Assembly (NCBI RefSeq): GCF_002174125.1
Contig: NZ_NEXX01000006.1
Span: 1 to 64,000 of the forward strand
Length of the DNA stretch: 64,000 bases
Direction of reading: 5' to 3'
Source: Acinetobacter populi
GTDB lineage: Bacteria > Pseudomonadota > Gammaproteobacteria > Pseudomonadales > Moraxellaceae
The translations under genes were made by a program, and so were the position numbers. Under the pieces are notes generated by a model. The model saw nothing but the letters and a program-made list of their open reading frames with translations. It had not been told where the DNA came from and did no database searches. The first letter of the stretch is position 1. Every line of letters starts with the position of its first letter. Of the stretch, positions 43,917-55,298 are shown piece after piece.

Positions 43917-45269
43917 ATGTATCTTTCAGACACCTTAATTGATCAAATTGCTCAGTCAGTTATGGAAAAAATCAATAAAGGCGAATTAAGCATCGGTATG
44001 CGCTTACCTTCAGTTCGAAAATATGCAAAAACACTGAATGTCAGCAATGAAACCATATTACGTGCTTATGACAAACTGGTGGTTCTAGGCTATCTTGAAG
44101 CCCGTCGAGGTTCTGGATTTTATGTCCAGAAAACACAAAGTAATGAACCGCAACAATCCCCTGTCAAACCCTGGATGCAGCGTGGAAGCAATGTTTCTGC
44201 TTGGCAAAATATTCTCTATGAGAATGATATTTCCGAGCAGTCTTCTCCTCTCAAACCATCCCTATATAAGCAACAAGGCATTGATTTATTACAACATGCG
44301 CTCAAACAATTAGATAGCAACACCCTATTACGTTTGAGTCAATATGCCAATCCACAAGGTTTCTTGCCCTTACGCCAACAATTACAACAAAAACTTGTAC
44401 AACAAGGTATTCAAGTCACAGCAGATCAAATTATTACCACCAATGGCGCAACCGATGCCTTACATCTGATTCTCTGGTCGCATTTTTTCCCTGACCAAGT
44501 AATTTTTATTGAAGATCCGACTTCAGTTATACATCAACAAAGAGCACTGGCAAGTGGATTAAATATTCATCGCATCCCTAGATTAGAAGATGGTCCCGAT
44601 TTAGAAGTGTTACAAACACTTTGTGAGAAATACAAACCCAAAGCATTTCTCATGAGTTCTATCCTGCAAAATCCGACATCCAGTTGTTTGTCGGTATATA
44701 AAGCCCATCAATTGCTTAAATTGGCAGAAATGTATAATTTCTTTATTATTGATGATGATAGTTTTGGGGACTTATTGCCTGAATCCCAGATGATTAATAT
44801 CACCCGATTGGCAAATCTTGATCAATTAAGCAGAGTCATTCAAATCGGTAGTTTTTCCAAAACCATCGCGCCAGGATTACGTTCGGGCTATATTGCGGCA
44901 CAACAAAAAACCATTGAACATATTTTATTGTATAAATCAGTTGGTGAAATTCAAAACTCATTACTCACCGATGCTCTAGTCGCACAGATACTGGCGAGTG
45001 GTGACTATCCTGCACATTGTTTAAAACTGGCCACACAATTTACCCCTTTCAGACAGAAAATTAAAAAACAGTTGGTCGACATTGGCTGGAATATTCCAGA
45101 AACAGGTGCTGGAATCTATCTATGGGGCTCACTTGATGAAAAAGCCCATCCTGAAGCACTGGAAGCCACAAATAGTCTGGCCATCCAGCATATACCGGGA
45201 AAAATCTTTTCGATTGACAAGGAATTTGGGGCTTTCAAGCGCTTTAATATTGATTCAATTTTAAAGTAA
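43917..45269 (+). CDS. MocR/PdxR-type regulator (GntR winged helix fused to aminotransferase fold)
   Basis: 450 residues from the chosen start. Residues 1-70 form a GntR winged helix (MRLPSVRKYAKTLNVSNETILRAYDKLVVLGYLEARRGSGFYVQ). The rest is a class I aminotransferase-like domain with TNGATDAL, SILQNPTSS, IIDDDSFGDLLPE and the PLP lysine in IGSFSKTIAPGLRSGYI. Such proteins sense PLP or an amino-compound and control nearby genes; the target is unknown, and the divergent receptor gene is a candidate. Start: ATG 43917 with GAGAA at eight bases; the frame extends upstream to 43827 but the GntR domain begins here. Confidence 0.87.
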   Translation: MYLSDTLIDQIAQSVMEKINKGELSIGMRLPSVRKYAKTLNVSNETILRAYDKLVVLGYLEARRGSGFYVQKTQSNEPQQSPVKPWMQRGSNVSAWQNILYENDISEQSSPLKPSLYKQQGIDLLQHALKQLDSNTLLRLSQYANPQGFLPLRQQLQQKLVQQGIQVTADQIITTNGATDALHLILWSHFFPDQVIFIEDPTSVIHQQRALASGLNIHRIPRLEDGPDLEVLQTLCEKYKPKAFLMSSILQNPTSSCLSVYKAHQLLKLAEMYNFFIIDDDSFGDLLPESQMINITRLANLDQLSRVIQIGSFSKTIAPGLRSGYIAAQQKTIEHILLYKSVGEIQNSLLTDALVAQILASGDYPAHCLKLATQFTPFRQKIKKQLVDIGWNIPETGAGIYLWGSLDEKAHPEALEATNSLAIQHIPGKIFSIDKEFGAFKRFNIDSILK

Positions 45270-45297
45270 AAATTAAACAAGTCTTCTTGGTACAGAT

Positions 45298-45329
45298 AAA
45301 AAAGGATACAGCATGCTGTATCCTTTTTT
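45298..45329. terminator. Bidirectional terminator between convergent genes
   Basis: Perfect palindrome GGATACAGCATGCTGTATCC flanked by A6 and T6, between the MocR-type gene and pepA, which converge here. Rho-independent in both directions. Confidence 0.85.
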
Positions 45330-45382
45330 GCATATCACTTACCCTATTGCTTATATCTAAATAGGGCTTTTTATCAACATCT

Positions 45383-46807
45383 TTACACTTTGACGCGATT
45401 TTTTAACAATTGCATGAGTAAAGGAACGGGACGACCTGTGGCGCCTTTATTCGGACCGGATAACCATGCTGTGCCCGCGATATCAAGATGTGCCCAGCGA
45501 TATTCACGGGTAAAGCGTTGCAAGAAACATGCAGCAGTAATTGAACCACCATGCGGTCCACCAATATTGGCAATATCAGCAAATGGAGAATCCAGCAATT
45601 CCTGATAATCTTCCATGACCGGCATTCGCCAGACCCGATCCATACTTTGCTGCCCCGCATCCATAATTTCCTGCGCCAGCACCTCATCTGAAGAAAATAA
45701 TCCACTCAAGACTTTACCTAAAGCCACCACGCATGCCCCGGTAAGTGTTGCAATATCAATCACAAGTTCCGGGTTAAAACGTTGGATATACGTCAGCGTA
45801 TCGCAAAGCACCAGACGCCCTTCTGCATCTGTATTCAGAATTTCAACAGTCTGACCACTCATGGTCGTGACAATATCTCCAGGACGAGTCGCCTTGCCGG
45901 ATGGCATATTTTCCACACTGGCAATCGCTCCCACGACATGTATCGGTAATTTTGCTTCACATAATGCACGAATGGTTCCCAGTACAGATGCTGCGCCACA
46001 CATGTCATATTTCATTTCATCCATTGCCGCAGCCGGTTTAAGTGAAATACCACCCGAATCAAAGGTCACCCCTTTACCGACCAGAACCACAGGAGCCTGT
46101 TGTAGATCTGAACAATATTCCAAGGTAATGATACGACCCGGACGGGCAGAACCTTGTGCGACAGCAAGAAATGCATTCATGCCTAACTCGGCAATCTGCG
46201 GCTCTTCCAATACAGTGACTTTTAACAAATCCGGATACTGTTTTGCCAATTCAAGTGCTTGATCTGCCAGATATTCAGGTGCACAAATATTAGGTGGACA
46301 ATTGCCCAAATCCCGTGCGAAATTTTGTCCGGAAATAACCGCATTTAAAAAAGCTAGCTGATCAGCATCCAAAGTGGAATTGCTGGCAATCAGCTGAACC
46401 TGTGACAATAATGCCTCTTTTTTCTCTGACTTAAAGGCATGATATTGATAAGCTGCCTGTGCCAGATAGAGTCCAAAGGAGTAATGAAATTGCTCTGGTA
46501 AGGCGCTGATATCGACATCAATATTTTGATATTTTTTTTGAGTCACGCTTACAATAGTTTGTGCAATTTTTGCCAGTTTCTGGGGAGTAAGTTCATCAAT
46601 TTTTCCCAAACCCAATAAATTACACAAGCCCTGTTCAGAATAAAGTTGCAGACCATCATTAAAATCTGCCTTAAATACTGCCTGTCTGACAATACGTTCC
46701 AGACCGGGAATCTGATCACTCAGTGAGGCCGGTACTGGTTGGGCAACATCAACCAAAACAAATAAACTGATGCCCGAATCGGGGCTACTTTGCAGTGAAA
46801 TTTTCAT
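45383..46807 (-). CDS. pepA: Leucyl aminopeptidase (M17 family)
   Basis: 474-residue cytosolic aminopeptidase using two metals. Core motifs are [31 protein letters not shown] and the family signature [10 protein letters not shown], with [16 protein letters not shown] near the end. It trims N-terminal residues during peptide turnover. In other gamma-proteobacteria PepA also binds DNA at cer/carAB sites; there is no evidence for that here. Start ATG 46807 gives the normal N-terminal domain. Confidence 0.93.
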   Translation of the reverse strand: MKISLQSSPDSGISLFVLVDVAQPVPASLSDQIPGLERIVRQAVFKADFNDGLQLYSEQGLCNLLGLGKIDELTPQKLAKIAQTIVSVTQKKYQNIDVDISALPEQFHYSFGLYLAQAAYQYHAFKSEKKEALLSQVQLIASNSTLDADQLAFLNAVISGQNFARDLGNCPPNICAPEYLADQALELAKQYPDLLKVTVLEEPQIAELGMNAFLAVAQGSARPGRIITLEYCSDLQQAPVVLVGKGVTFDSGGISLKPAAAMDEMKYDMCGAASVLGTIRALCEAKLPIHVVGAIASVENMPSGKATRPGDIVTTMSGQTVEILNTDAEGRLVLCDTLTYIQRFNPELVIDIATLTGACVVALGKVLSGLFSSDEVLAQEIMDAGQQSMDRVWRMPVMEDYQELLDSPFADIANIGGPHGGSITAACFLQRFTREYRWAHLDIAGTAWLSGPNKGATGRPVPLLMQLLKNRVKV

Positions 46808-46833
46808 ATCAACCTTTTCTATCCTACTTTTTC

Positions 46834-46882
46834 CTGATTAAAAATCATGCCCAATCATGTGGTTAGTCCTATTTTTAATCAG
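46834..46882. promoter_or_regulatory. Long-loop inverted repeat between trxB and pepA
   Basis: Perfect 12-base arms (CTGATTAAAAAT and ATTTTTAATCAG) with a 25-base loop, just downstream of trxB and upstream of pepA. AT-rich; it may act as an operator or a weak terminator. Confidence 0.4.
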
Positions 46883-46934
46883 AATATCAATCTTAAAAAT
46901 TTATTACAGCTGCATCACAATCCTGCGCGATCAT

Positions 46935-48325
<1,391 letters not shown>

Positions 48326-48384
48326 GTGTATTCTCCAAGCAAATATTGTTCAGCTGTTAAACCGTATAAACATCAGTTTTCGGT

Positions 48385-48945
48385 TCACTTATGCAACATC
48401 GTATCGATCAATAACACATGCGCCTGATCCTGTAAGGTATGCGATAAACGTCGATTGGCACGTACACAGATGTTATAGGCCAACACAGCAGGGATCGCGA
48501 CTGCCAGTCCCAGACCTGTCATAATCAGTGCCTCACCCACTGGCGTAGCGACTTGTGCCAAACCAGCCTGACCACTTTGACCAATCGACACCAACGCATG
48601 GAAAATTCCCCATACTGTCCCGAACAAACCAACAAAAGGTGCCAAAGAAGCAATCGTACCCAACACCGAAATGCCTTTATCTGCTGCTGTTTTTTCTTCG
48701 GCAATCTGACGCAGTAAAATTTGCTCTACAACAGATTTACGTTGTTCAATCGTTAAAGCAGATAATTTAGGCTTGATTGATTCAATGGCTTGCTCAAGTT
48801 GCGATGAGACTTTTTTCTGAAGTGTGCGCGTGTTTTTTAAGCGTAGAATAAAAATACTCCAGCATATCAACGACATCATAAATAAAATAAAATACAAACT
48901 TTTGCTAATCACATCAGAATGTTGCCAATATATTGAAAAATCCAT
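48385..48945 (-). CDS. exbB: ExbB-family proton channel protein
   Basis: 186-residue MotA/TolQ/ExbB protein with three membrane helices; the conserved region GVSVLGTIASLAPFVGLFGTVWGI to EALIMTGLGLAVAIPAVLAYN is intact. Forms the channel with ExbD. 28 bases downstream of tonB. Confidence 0.93.
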   Translation of the reverse strand: MDFSIYWQHSDVISKSLYFILFMMSLICWSIFILRLKNTRTLQKKVSSQLEQAIESIKPKLSALTIEQRKSVVEQILLRQIAEEKTAADKGISVLGTIASLAPFVGLFGTVWGIFHALVSIGQSGQAGLAQVATPVGEALIMTGLGLAVAIPAVLAYNICVRANRRLSHTLQDQAHVLLIDTMLHK

Positions 48946-48973
48946 GCCTTACTCCAAAATTTGCCAGTTTCGA

Positions 48974-49804
48974 TCAGATAAGTTGAAATGGCTGCTGAGC
49001 CCTTACTGGATAAGTGACACCACCCTCCACATAAGGTTTAAGTTTCGCTTTACGTACTGCCCGCATAACGATTTGATCTAAATTCTCTACACCACTGCTT
49101 TGCATCACCCGAACATTGGTAATCTCACCTTTTTCATTGGCTTCGATCTGTAAAACAACGATACGGTTTTGACCTTTTAAAGCATCGGGTTCATAAGAAA
49201 TCTTTGGTTGACGACTCCATTGCACCCCTTGCGTCCCACCGATTTCGACAGTTTTAAATACAGGCAATGACGCAGATGGTTTACTTACTTCTACAGCAGG
49301 TTGATTGACTGGGGTTGGAGACGTCACTTTTTCAACCACGGGTTCTTTAGGTTGAACCTGTGTGTTTGTTACTACCGGTGTCGCATCAATCGTCTGCATC
49401 ACTGGATGCTGTTCTGTTACCGGCTGCTGCTGTACCACTTTTTTCGGTTGGACCATCTCTTTGACAGATTGAACTTTTTCAACCTTTTTAGGTGGTGTTT
49501 CTATCTTTGGTTCAGTTTTAACTTCTTTAGGCTTTACTTCAGGTTTAGGTATTTGCTGAGGTTCAGGTTTAAGTTCCTGTATCGGCGGAGCTGGTAATGG
49601 TGCAGATGGCGTAGACGGTGCAGGAATTTTGACAAAATGCACTTGAATTGGTTCTTTTTTATGAATGACCAATTCAGGTGCACGAAAATTACTCAACAAC
49701 CAGATACCGCCCAAATGTCCAACCAGAACAAGTGCAACCGTTGAAATGACACTTTTCTTCACCATCGGAGTGCTATAGGAACGCTGTTGATCTAAATAAT
49801 ACAT
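48974..49804 (-). CDS. tonB: TonB energy transducer
   Basis: 276 residues: N-terminal anchor (KKSVISTVALVLVGHLGGIWLL), a Pro/Lys-rich periplasm-spanning region with many EPK/PKV units (about 75-130), and the C-terminal TonB domain (NEKGEITNVRVMQSSGVENLDQIVMRAVRKAKLKPY) that grips TonB boxes. It would serve the receptor at 41112-43490 among others. First gene of the operon. Confidence 0.93.
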   Translation of the reverse strand: MYYLDQQRSYSTPMVKKSVISTVALVLVGHLGGIWLLSNFRAPELVIHKKEPIQVHFVKIPAPSTPSAPLPAPPIQELKPEPQQIPKPEVKPKEVKTEPKIETPPKKVEKVQSVKEMVQPKKVVQQQPVTEQHPVMQTIDATPVVTNTQVQPKEPVVEKVTSPTPVNQPAVEVSKPSASLPVFKTVEIGGTQGVQWSRQPKISYEPDALKGQNRIVVLQIEANEKGEITNVRVMQSSGVENLDQIVMRAVRKAKLKPYVEGGVTYPVRAQQPFQLI

Positions 49805-50065
49805 AAGCCTGTTAAACCTCCGAAAGCTGTTGTTTTCAAATTAAATCTTTTTTGTATGGAACACTTACAAGTCAATAAAAAATGACCGTATTCCATTCCA
49901 GATCCACAGAATTAATATTTAAATCATTATTTAAAAAGATAAATAACAATAAACTCATATTCTTTAACCAGTCTGTATCCGCTTAAAAGATCTACTTTAA
50001 ACAAACAATTTTCATGCCAATTTGCAAGAACACTAAAAACAATTAGCATAACAGTTAAAACAATT

Positions 50066-51232
50066 TTATATCGCGTTGGCAGCCTGATCCAATGCCTGAT
50101 ATAAATCGGCCTTCAAATCTTCAACGTGCTCCAGTCCGGCATGGATACGAATCAGATAACCATCGCTCGGTAAAGTCGAAGTACTACGATAAGGTTTGCC
50201 TACAGGTAACACTAAACTTTCGTAGCCACCCCAAGATAAGCCGATATGAAAAAACTCTAGACGATCAAAGAAACTTTCAACAAATGCTGGATCCTGTGTT
50301 TTCAGATAAAATGAAAACAGCCCTGAAGCCCCTGCAAAATCACGCTGCCAGAGAGCATGATCAGGACTATTCGGCAATGCAGGATGACATACCACATCAA
50401 CCGCAGGATGAGCCGCTAGACATTGTGCTAGAGCGATACCATTGTCATGATGCTGTTTTAAACGTACTGCCAAACTACGTAGCCCACGCAAAGCCAAAAA
50501 TAAATCGTCCGGACTGGTGGTTTCGCCAAAAAAATGTACGCTTTGATTTAACTGATCCAAACTTTCAGCATTTGCGGTAGCAGTGCCCATCAAAAGGTCA
50601 GAATGCCCACCGATATATTTGGTCACAGCCTGAATGGAAACATCCGCACCATGTTCAAGCGGTTTAAAAAATAAAGGTGTTGCCCATGAATTATCAACCA
50701 AAACCTTCGCTGCATATTGGTGACTAATGTCCGAAATGGCAGCCACATCACTAAATTCAAAAGTGATCGATCCGGGTGATTCGATAAATACCACACTGGT
50801 TTTTGCATTGATCTTTTGTTGTAATTCGGCTAAACAGGTTGAATCAAAATATTCAACCGTAATGCCCAGACGCGTTAAAACATGATCTGCAAAATTACGT
50901 GTCGGACCATAAATATTGTCGGCAATCAATACATGATCACCTGTTTTCACAAATGCCATTAATGCATGCGTGCAGGCAGATAAACCAGAAGGAAATACCA
51001 TACAACCGGCACCACCTTCCAAATCATTAATTGCTTTTTCAAAAGACTTGGTCGTTGCCGTACCAAAACGCCCATAATTTCGATATAAATCGCCGTTTTG
51101 TTTGGTCTGTTCCCATTCTTTAAAACTATTGGCCAGAATTGTAGATCCACGGAATACAGGGGTATTGACCAATCCATCAAAACGTTGCGGCGTTCTGCCC
51201 ACATTAATGGCTTGCGTATGTATATGACTCAT
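50066..51232 (-). CDS. metC: Cystathionine beta-lyase (Cys/Met-metabolism PLP enzyme)
   Basis: 388 residues. Cleaves cystathionine to homocysteine, pyruvate and ammonia in methionine synthesis. Motifs: FPSGLSACTHALMAF, YGPTRNF, DNSWATPLFFKPLEHGADVSIQAVTKYIGGHSD with the PLP lysine, and the C-terminal SWGGYESLVLP segment characteristic of MetC. Monocistronic, with a 300-base divergent spacer upstream. Confidence 0.9.
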   Translation of the reverse strand: MSHIHTQAINVGRTPQRFDGLVNTPVFRGSTILANSFKEWEQTKQNGDLYRNYGRFGTATTKSFEKAINDLEGGAGCMVFPSGLSACTHALMAFVKTGDHVLIADNIYGPTRNFADHVLTRLGITVEYFDSTCLAELQQKINAKTSVVFIESPGSITFEFSDVAAISDISHQYAAKVLVDNSWATPLFFKPLEHGADVSIQAVTKYIGGHSDLLMGTATANAESLDQLNQSVHFFGETTSPDDLFLALRGLRSLAVRLKQHHDNGIALAQCLAAHPAVDVVCHPALPNSPDHALWQRDFAGASGLFSFYLKTQDPAFVESFFDRLEFFHIGLSWGGYESLVLPVGKPYRSTSTLPSDGYLIRIHAGLEHVEDLKADLYQALDQAANAI

Positions 51233-51532
51233 AAAAGTACCAAAAAATTTATTTCAGATTGATTTCAATTTGAGAATAGAACAATTTAAAAAAATTGATT
51301 TTTAATTTTTTTACTTTATAAGGATAAAATTAGAATAATTTTTTAAAAAGTTATAATTTAATAGATAAATTATCCATAAATGGCTTGTTATAGTAAATAA
51401 ATATATTTACACCCATATGGCATAGATTTTGCTAATTTTATTGGTTTTACTTGTGTAATCACATGGATTGATCAATATTGAGGCTTAATCATTCTTTTCT
51501 GTTTAGTTTTAGAAAAATTGTTCGAGAATTCC
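51233..51532. other. Divergent spacer between metC and pcp
   Basis: Very AT-rich, no gene. It should hold both promoters. An eight-base palindrome CCATATGG at 51413-51420 is the only symmetric element noticed. Confidence 0.4.
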
Positions 51533-52186
51533 ATGTATCTGCCCTCACCTACTGTTCTGGTCACTGGTTTTGAAGCCTTTGATACCTATCAGCACAATCC
51601 TTCTTGGACCATTGCACAGGCCTTGGATCAATGGCAAATCCATCACCATGTCGTACATGCACGACAATTACCCTGCGAATTTCATCGGGCATCACAAACA
51701 CTTTTACAGGCTTTACAAACATTGCAGCCCACACTCGTCATCTGTTTGGAACTTGCTGCAAATCGTGCAGCTATTTCTCTGGAACGAATTGCAATCAATA
51801 TTGATGATGCCAATATCCCCGACAATGCAGGTCAACAGCCCATTGATAAAAAGATTCAGTTGACTGGTCCTGCGGCATATTTCAGTAATTTGCCCATTAA
51901 AGCCATGCTACACGCCATTCGGGAACAGCAGATTGCCTGTGAAATTTCCAATACAGCCGGGACATTTGTCTGTAACCATGTATTTTATAATGTCATGCAT
52001 TATTTACAGCAGCATGCACCACAAGTGCGCGCAGGCTTTATTCATGTTCCGGCATTTTCCGGTTCAGGTATCGTATCACCAGCAACCATGGATTTAGCCC
52101 AGCACATTCAGGCCATTCAAATTGCAATTTCAACTGCCCTATTGACCTCACAGGATCTCTCTATACCAGCTGGACATATTGCTTAA
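51533..52186 (+). CDS. pcp: Pyroglutamyl-peptidase I
   Basis: 217-residue cysteine peptidase (C15) that removes N-terminal pyroglutamate. Visible: VLVTGFEAFDTYQHNPSW, the Glu region ERIAINIDDANIPDN, the catalytic Cys in NTAGTFVCNHVFY, and the His in FIHVP. Length is normal for the family from ATG 51533; the frame extends to a TTG at 51518 with no better site. Confidence 0.9.
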   Translation: MYLPSPTVLVTGFEAFDTYQHNPSWTIAQALDQWQIHHHVVHARQLPCEFHRASQTLLQALQTLQPTLVICLELAANRAAISLERIAINIDDANIPDNAGQQPIDKKIQLTGPAAYFSNLPIKAMLHAIREQQIACEISNTAGTFVCNHVFYNVMHYLQQHAPQVRAGFIHVPAFSGSGIVSPATMDLAQHIQAIQIAISTALLTSQDLSIPAGHIA

Positions 52187-52220
52187 GCGCAGTCATGCAT
52201 TGCATTGATTTCTTATCATT

Positions 52221-52700
52221 TTAAAAGAAATTTAATGGTAATTCTGTCGAATATTTAATTTGCTCCATGGCAAAACTGGAACTGACATCGGCCAGACCGG
52301 AAATCTGGATTAATTTTTTATAGACTTTGTCGTATTCTGCCACATCGGAAACAGCGACCTTAAGCAGGTAATCCGTTTCACCTGCCATGCGATAAACCTC
52401 AATCACTTCATCTATGCTGTTGATATGATCATGAAAATTCTTAATCCATTCAACACTATGCTGTGCTGTCTTGATAAAAACGATTACGATTACATTAATA
52501 TTTAATTTTTTACGATCGAGTAATGCCACTTTGGCACGAATAATTCCATCTTCTTCCATTTTATGGATTCGACGCCAACATGCCGTATTACTTAAACCAA
52601 CACGATCAGCAATATCCCCAATGGAACGGGTACAGTCTTTTTGTAAAATATCCAAAATAATACGATCATATTTATCGAGCTGGAATTTCATTGGCGCCAT
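52221..52700 (-). CDS. Lrp/AsnC-family transcriptional regulator
   Basis: 159 residues: N-terminal helix-turn-helix (LDKYDRIILDILQKDCTRSIGDIADRVGLSNTACWRRIHKME) and a RAM ligand domain (EVYRMAGETDYLLKVAVSDVAEYDKVYKKL). It is divergent from threonine ammonia-lyase and a likely regulator of it in response to an amino acid (inference from the usual Lrp arrangement). Starts at 52700 (MAPMKF) or 52691 (MKFQL); a longer frame to 52757 adds a hydrophobic stretch foreign to the family. Confidence 0.88.
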   Translation of the reverse strand: MAPMKFQLDKYDRIILDILQKDCTRSIGDIADRVGLSNTACWRRIHKMEEDGIIRAKVALLDRKKLNINVIVIVFIKTAQHSVEWIKNFHDHINSIDEVIEVYRMAGETDYLLKVAVSDVAEYDKVYKKLIQISGLADVSSSFAMEQIKYSTELPLNFF

Positions 52701-52983
52701 ATTTCCTGTTAGAAAGATGAAAAAGCAAGAAAGCATGTGCTGATGCTCAAATCGCATTCTCTATCTCATACTATATTAGAATATTAATTCTACATATAGC
52801 TCTTTTTAAGAAATATTGATCCATTTTTCTTAATTTTTTTAGAAAATTAAAATAATATTTCCCTAAACACGATTATTATAGATTTTATCCACTTATTTCC
52901 ATCAGCACGTAGATTTTTTTGATCTGCTTGACTTATGGCTAATCTCCCCCAAACTGGCAAATCGTGTTAATTACGGAGTTTTT

Positions 52984-54216
52984 ATGTCACAGCACATCTG
53001 TACGTCTATTCCTACTTTACAGGACATCGAAACTGCTGCTGTACGCCTGAATAATACAGTGGTCAGAACCCCTTTTTTATTTTCAGAAACACTATCCAAA
53101 CAGTTAAATACCACGCTTTATCTCAAATTTGAAAATCTGCAATTTACTGCGTCATTTAAAGAACGCGGTGCATTAAACAAATTGCTTAGCCTGTCTACAG
53201 AAGAAAAAGAAAAAGGTGTCATTACAGCCTCGGCAGGTAATCATGCACAAGGACTGGCCTATCATGCACAAAAAACCCAAAGTAATGCCACAATTATCAT
53301 GCCGGAAAATACACCCAATATTAAGGTTCAACGGGTAAAAGAATTTGGTGCAAATGTGATTCTACATGGTAAAAACTTCAATGAAGCCGCACTGGAAATG
53401 CAGCGTCTTGCAATCGAAAAAAAGATGACCATTGTGCACCCATTTGATGATCCGGATATTATTGCAGGTCAAGGTACCATCGCACTGGAAATTTTAAATG
53501 ACAGACCGGATATAGATACCCTTATTGTGCCAGTAGGCGGTGGTGGGCTTATTTCCGGTATTGCCATTGCTGCCAAAGCAATACGCCCCGACATCAAAAT
53601 TGTAGGCGTACAAACAGCAGCTTATTCCGAAATTGCACGTTGTTTTGGCAAGCAAAATATTCCTGTAGGCGCAACATCTACAGTCGCCGAGGGCATTGCC
53701 GTCAGTCAACCGGGGCAACTGACCCAGCAAATTATTAATCAGTATGTAGATGATATTTTGATTGTTGATGAAGACACACTCGAAGAAGCCATTGCCCTCT
53801 TATTGAATGTGGAAAAAACCGTGTGTGAAGGTGCTGGTGCTATCGGTATTGGTGCATTAATGGCTTATCCACAGTATTTTACAGGACGTCAGGTTGGCGT
53901 CATTTTATCTGGCGGGAATATAGATACGCGGGTGATGATCGCAGTGCTACAACGCCATTTAACCCGAACCGGAAGAATTGTACGAATCCGGGTGGAATTA
54001 CCGGATAACCCCGGCGCACTGGCGCGTTTAACCGCCATCATTGCCGAATATAATGGCAATATCTATGAACTCAGACATGAGCGTTTTGCTGCTGCCAGTC
54101 GGGCCAAAGAAAGTGCTGTCAGCGTAGATATCGAATTAAAAAGTGCATCTGATCTGGATATTCTGCTCAATGCTTTGACGCAAGAAAAATATGTGGTCAA
54201 AAAAGAATATTTATAA
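52984..54216 (+). CDS. Threonine ammonia-lyase with C-terminal ACT domain
   Basis: 410-residue PLP enzyme converting threonine (and serine) to 2-oxoacids and ammonia. PLP lysine in ASFKERGALNKL, phosphate-binding PVGGGGLISG, and a C-terminal ACT domain (IRVELPDNPGALARLTAIIAEYNGNIYEL) suggesting allosteric control. A single ACT domain and this length fit the TdcB-like type with ACT rather than the longer IlvA of E. coli. The divergent Lrp gene is the likely regulator. GGAG precedes the ATG. Confidence 0.9.
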   Translation: MSQHICTSIPTLQDIETAAVRLNNTVVRTPFLFSETLSKQLNTTLYLKFENLQFTASFKERGALNKLLSLSTEEKEKGVITASAGNHAQGLAYHAQKTQSNATIIMPENTPNIKVQRVKEFGANVILHGKNFNEAALEMQRLAIEKKMTIVHPFDDPDIIAGQGTIALEILNDRPDIDTLIVPVGGGGLISGIAIAAKAIRPDIKIVGVQTAAYSEIARCFGKQNIPVGATSTVAEGIAVSQPGQLTQQIINQYVDDILIVDEDTLEEAIALLLNVEKTVCEGAGAIGIGALMAYPQYFTGRQVGVILSGGNIDTRVMIAVLQRHLTRTGRIVRIRVELPDNPGALARLTAIIAEYNGNIYELRHERFAAASRAKESAVSVDIELKSASDLDILLNALTQEKYVVKKEYL

Positions 54217-54241
54217 GATCAGTACCTGTTCTTCTCAGTAT

Positions 54242-54263
54242 CCATGCCGGTTAACCGGTATGG
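54242..54263. terminator. Hairpin between threonine ammonia-lyase and YitT genes
   Basis: Arms CCATGCCGG and CCGGTATGG (one G-U type mismatch) around a TTAA loop, followed by GTAAAAATAGTTTTTT. Could end transcription partly; the two genes point the same way. Confidence 0.5.
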
Positions 54264-54299
54264 GTAAAAATAGTTTTTTATCGAATTAAGTTATCAAGT

Positions 54300-54962
54300 A
54301 TGAATCCTCCATCCTCACAACACCCTGTTTCAGATCCAGCTACTCGCATTAAAAGTGAAAATCGGCCTGTGGTTATGCCGCATTCCACCCTTGAAGATAT
54401 TTTGGCGTTATTAACAGGGACCTTTATTTTGTCTTTTGCCCTCAATCTTATTCAACAAACTGGTCTGATGATGGGTGGAACTATGGGATTGGCACTGCTA
54501 TTACACTACATCTCACACATTCAATTTGGTCTTCTATTTTTTCTGGTGAATAGTGTGTTCTTTTATTTGGCCTATAAAAAAATGGGGCTTAATTTTGTCA
54601 TCAAAACCATTGCTGCGATTGGATTAGTTTATCTATTTACTGAAATTACTCCGCACTTTATCCATATCCAAATGATTCATCCGTTCTATACAGCAATCAT
54701 TGCCAATCTTTTAATCGGAATTGCACTGTTAATTTTATTTAGACATAAATCCAGTCTAGGTGGAATCAATATACTGGCTTTATATATGCAACAACACTAC
54801 AAAATTTCTGCCGGTAAATTCCAAATGATCATGGATTTATCAATTCTCTTTATTTCATCATTTTTTATGGACATTCATTTATTATTGATCTCACTTATCG
54901 GTGCCGTGATTTTAAATCTGGTGATCACCATGAATCATAAAGATCAGCGTTATATTGTTTGA
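54300..54962 (+). CDS. YitT-family membrane protein (DUF161)
   Basis: 220 residues with five to six membrane helices after a polar N-terminal 30 residues. The family signatures GTFILSFALNLIQQTGLMMGGTMGLALLL and SSLGGINILALYMQQ are visible. Transport function is suspected for the family but unproven. Confidence 0.8.
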   Translation: MNPPSSQHPVSDPATRIKSENRPVVMPHSTLEDILALLTGTFILSFALNLIQQTGLMMGGTMGLALLLHYISHIQFGLLFFLVNSVFFYLAYKKMGLNFVIKTIAAIGLVYLFTEITPHFIHIQMIHPFYTAIIANLLIGIALLILFRHKSSLGGINILALYMQQHYKISAGKFQMIMDLSILFISSFFMDIHLLLISLIGAVILNLVITMNHKDQRYIV

Positions 54963-55122
54963 AGTATAGATGATATGCACTCGTTTTTATTCTTAATCAG
55001 ATTATTGTGCATAGAAAAGGAAGGCATTCGGAAAACAATGGAATTAGGCAGCTACTACTCTATAAATTTCATTTGATTTACAAGACTTAGAATACAATAT
55101 CGAATGAGGTAAAATAAAGAAG

Positions 55123-55198
55123 TGGTGCGCTCAGCGGGACTCGAACCCACGCCACAGGCTTCGGAGACCTGTACTCTATCCAGTTGAGCTATGAGCGC
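55123..55198 (-). tRNA. tRNA-Arg (anticodon CCG)
   Basis: 76-base cloverleaf on the minus strand. The acceptor GCGCTCA pairs with TGAGCGC, the D-arm is AGCTCAACTGGATAGAGT, the anticodon loop CTCCGAA gives CCG (reads CGG), the T-loop is GGTTCGAGTCC, and CCA is encoded at the 3' end. Confidence 0.96.
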
Positions 55199-55298
55199 AT
55201 TGTTGTGGTTGCACATCATAGGCAAAAATCATGGCAAGGTAAAGTAAAGTTCATCTTCCACATGATAATTGCCTAACTTTCACTCGATAAATAATGAT

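Noticed and set aside
49301..49597. 98-codon plus-strand frame opposite tonB
   Set aside because: Product is an Arg/Phe/Leu-rich mirror of the Pro/Lys-rich TonB spacer; no start site.
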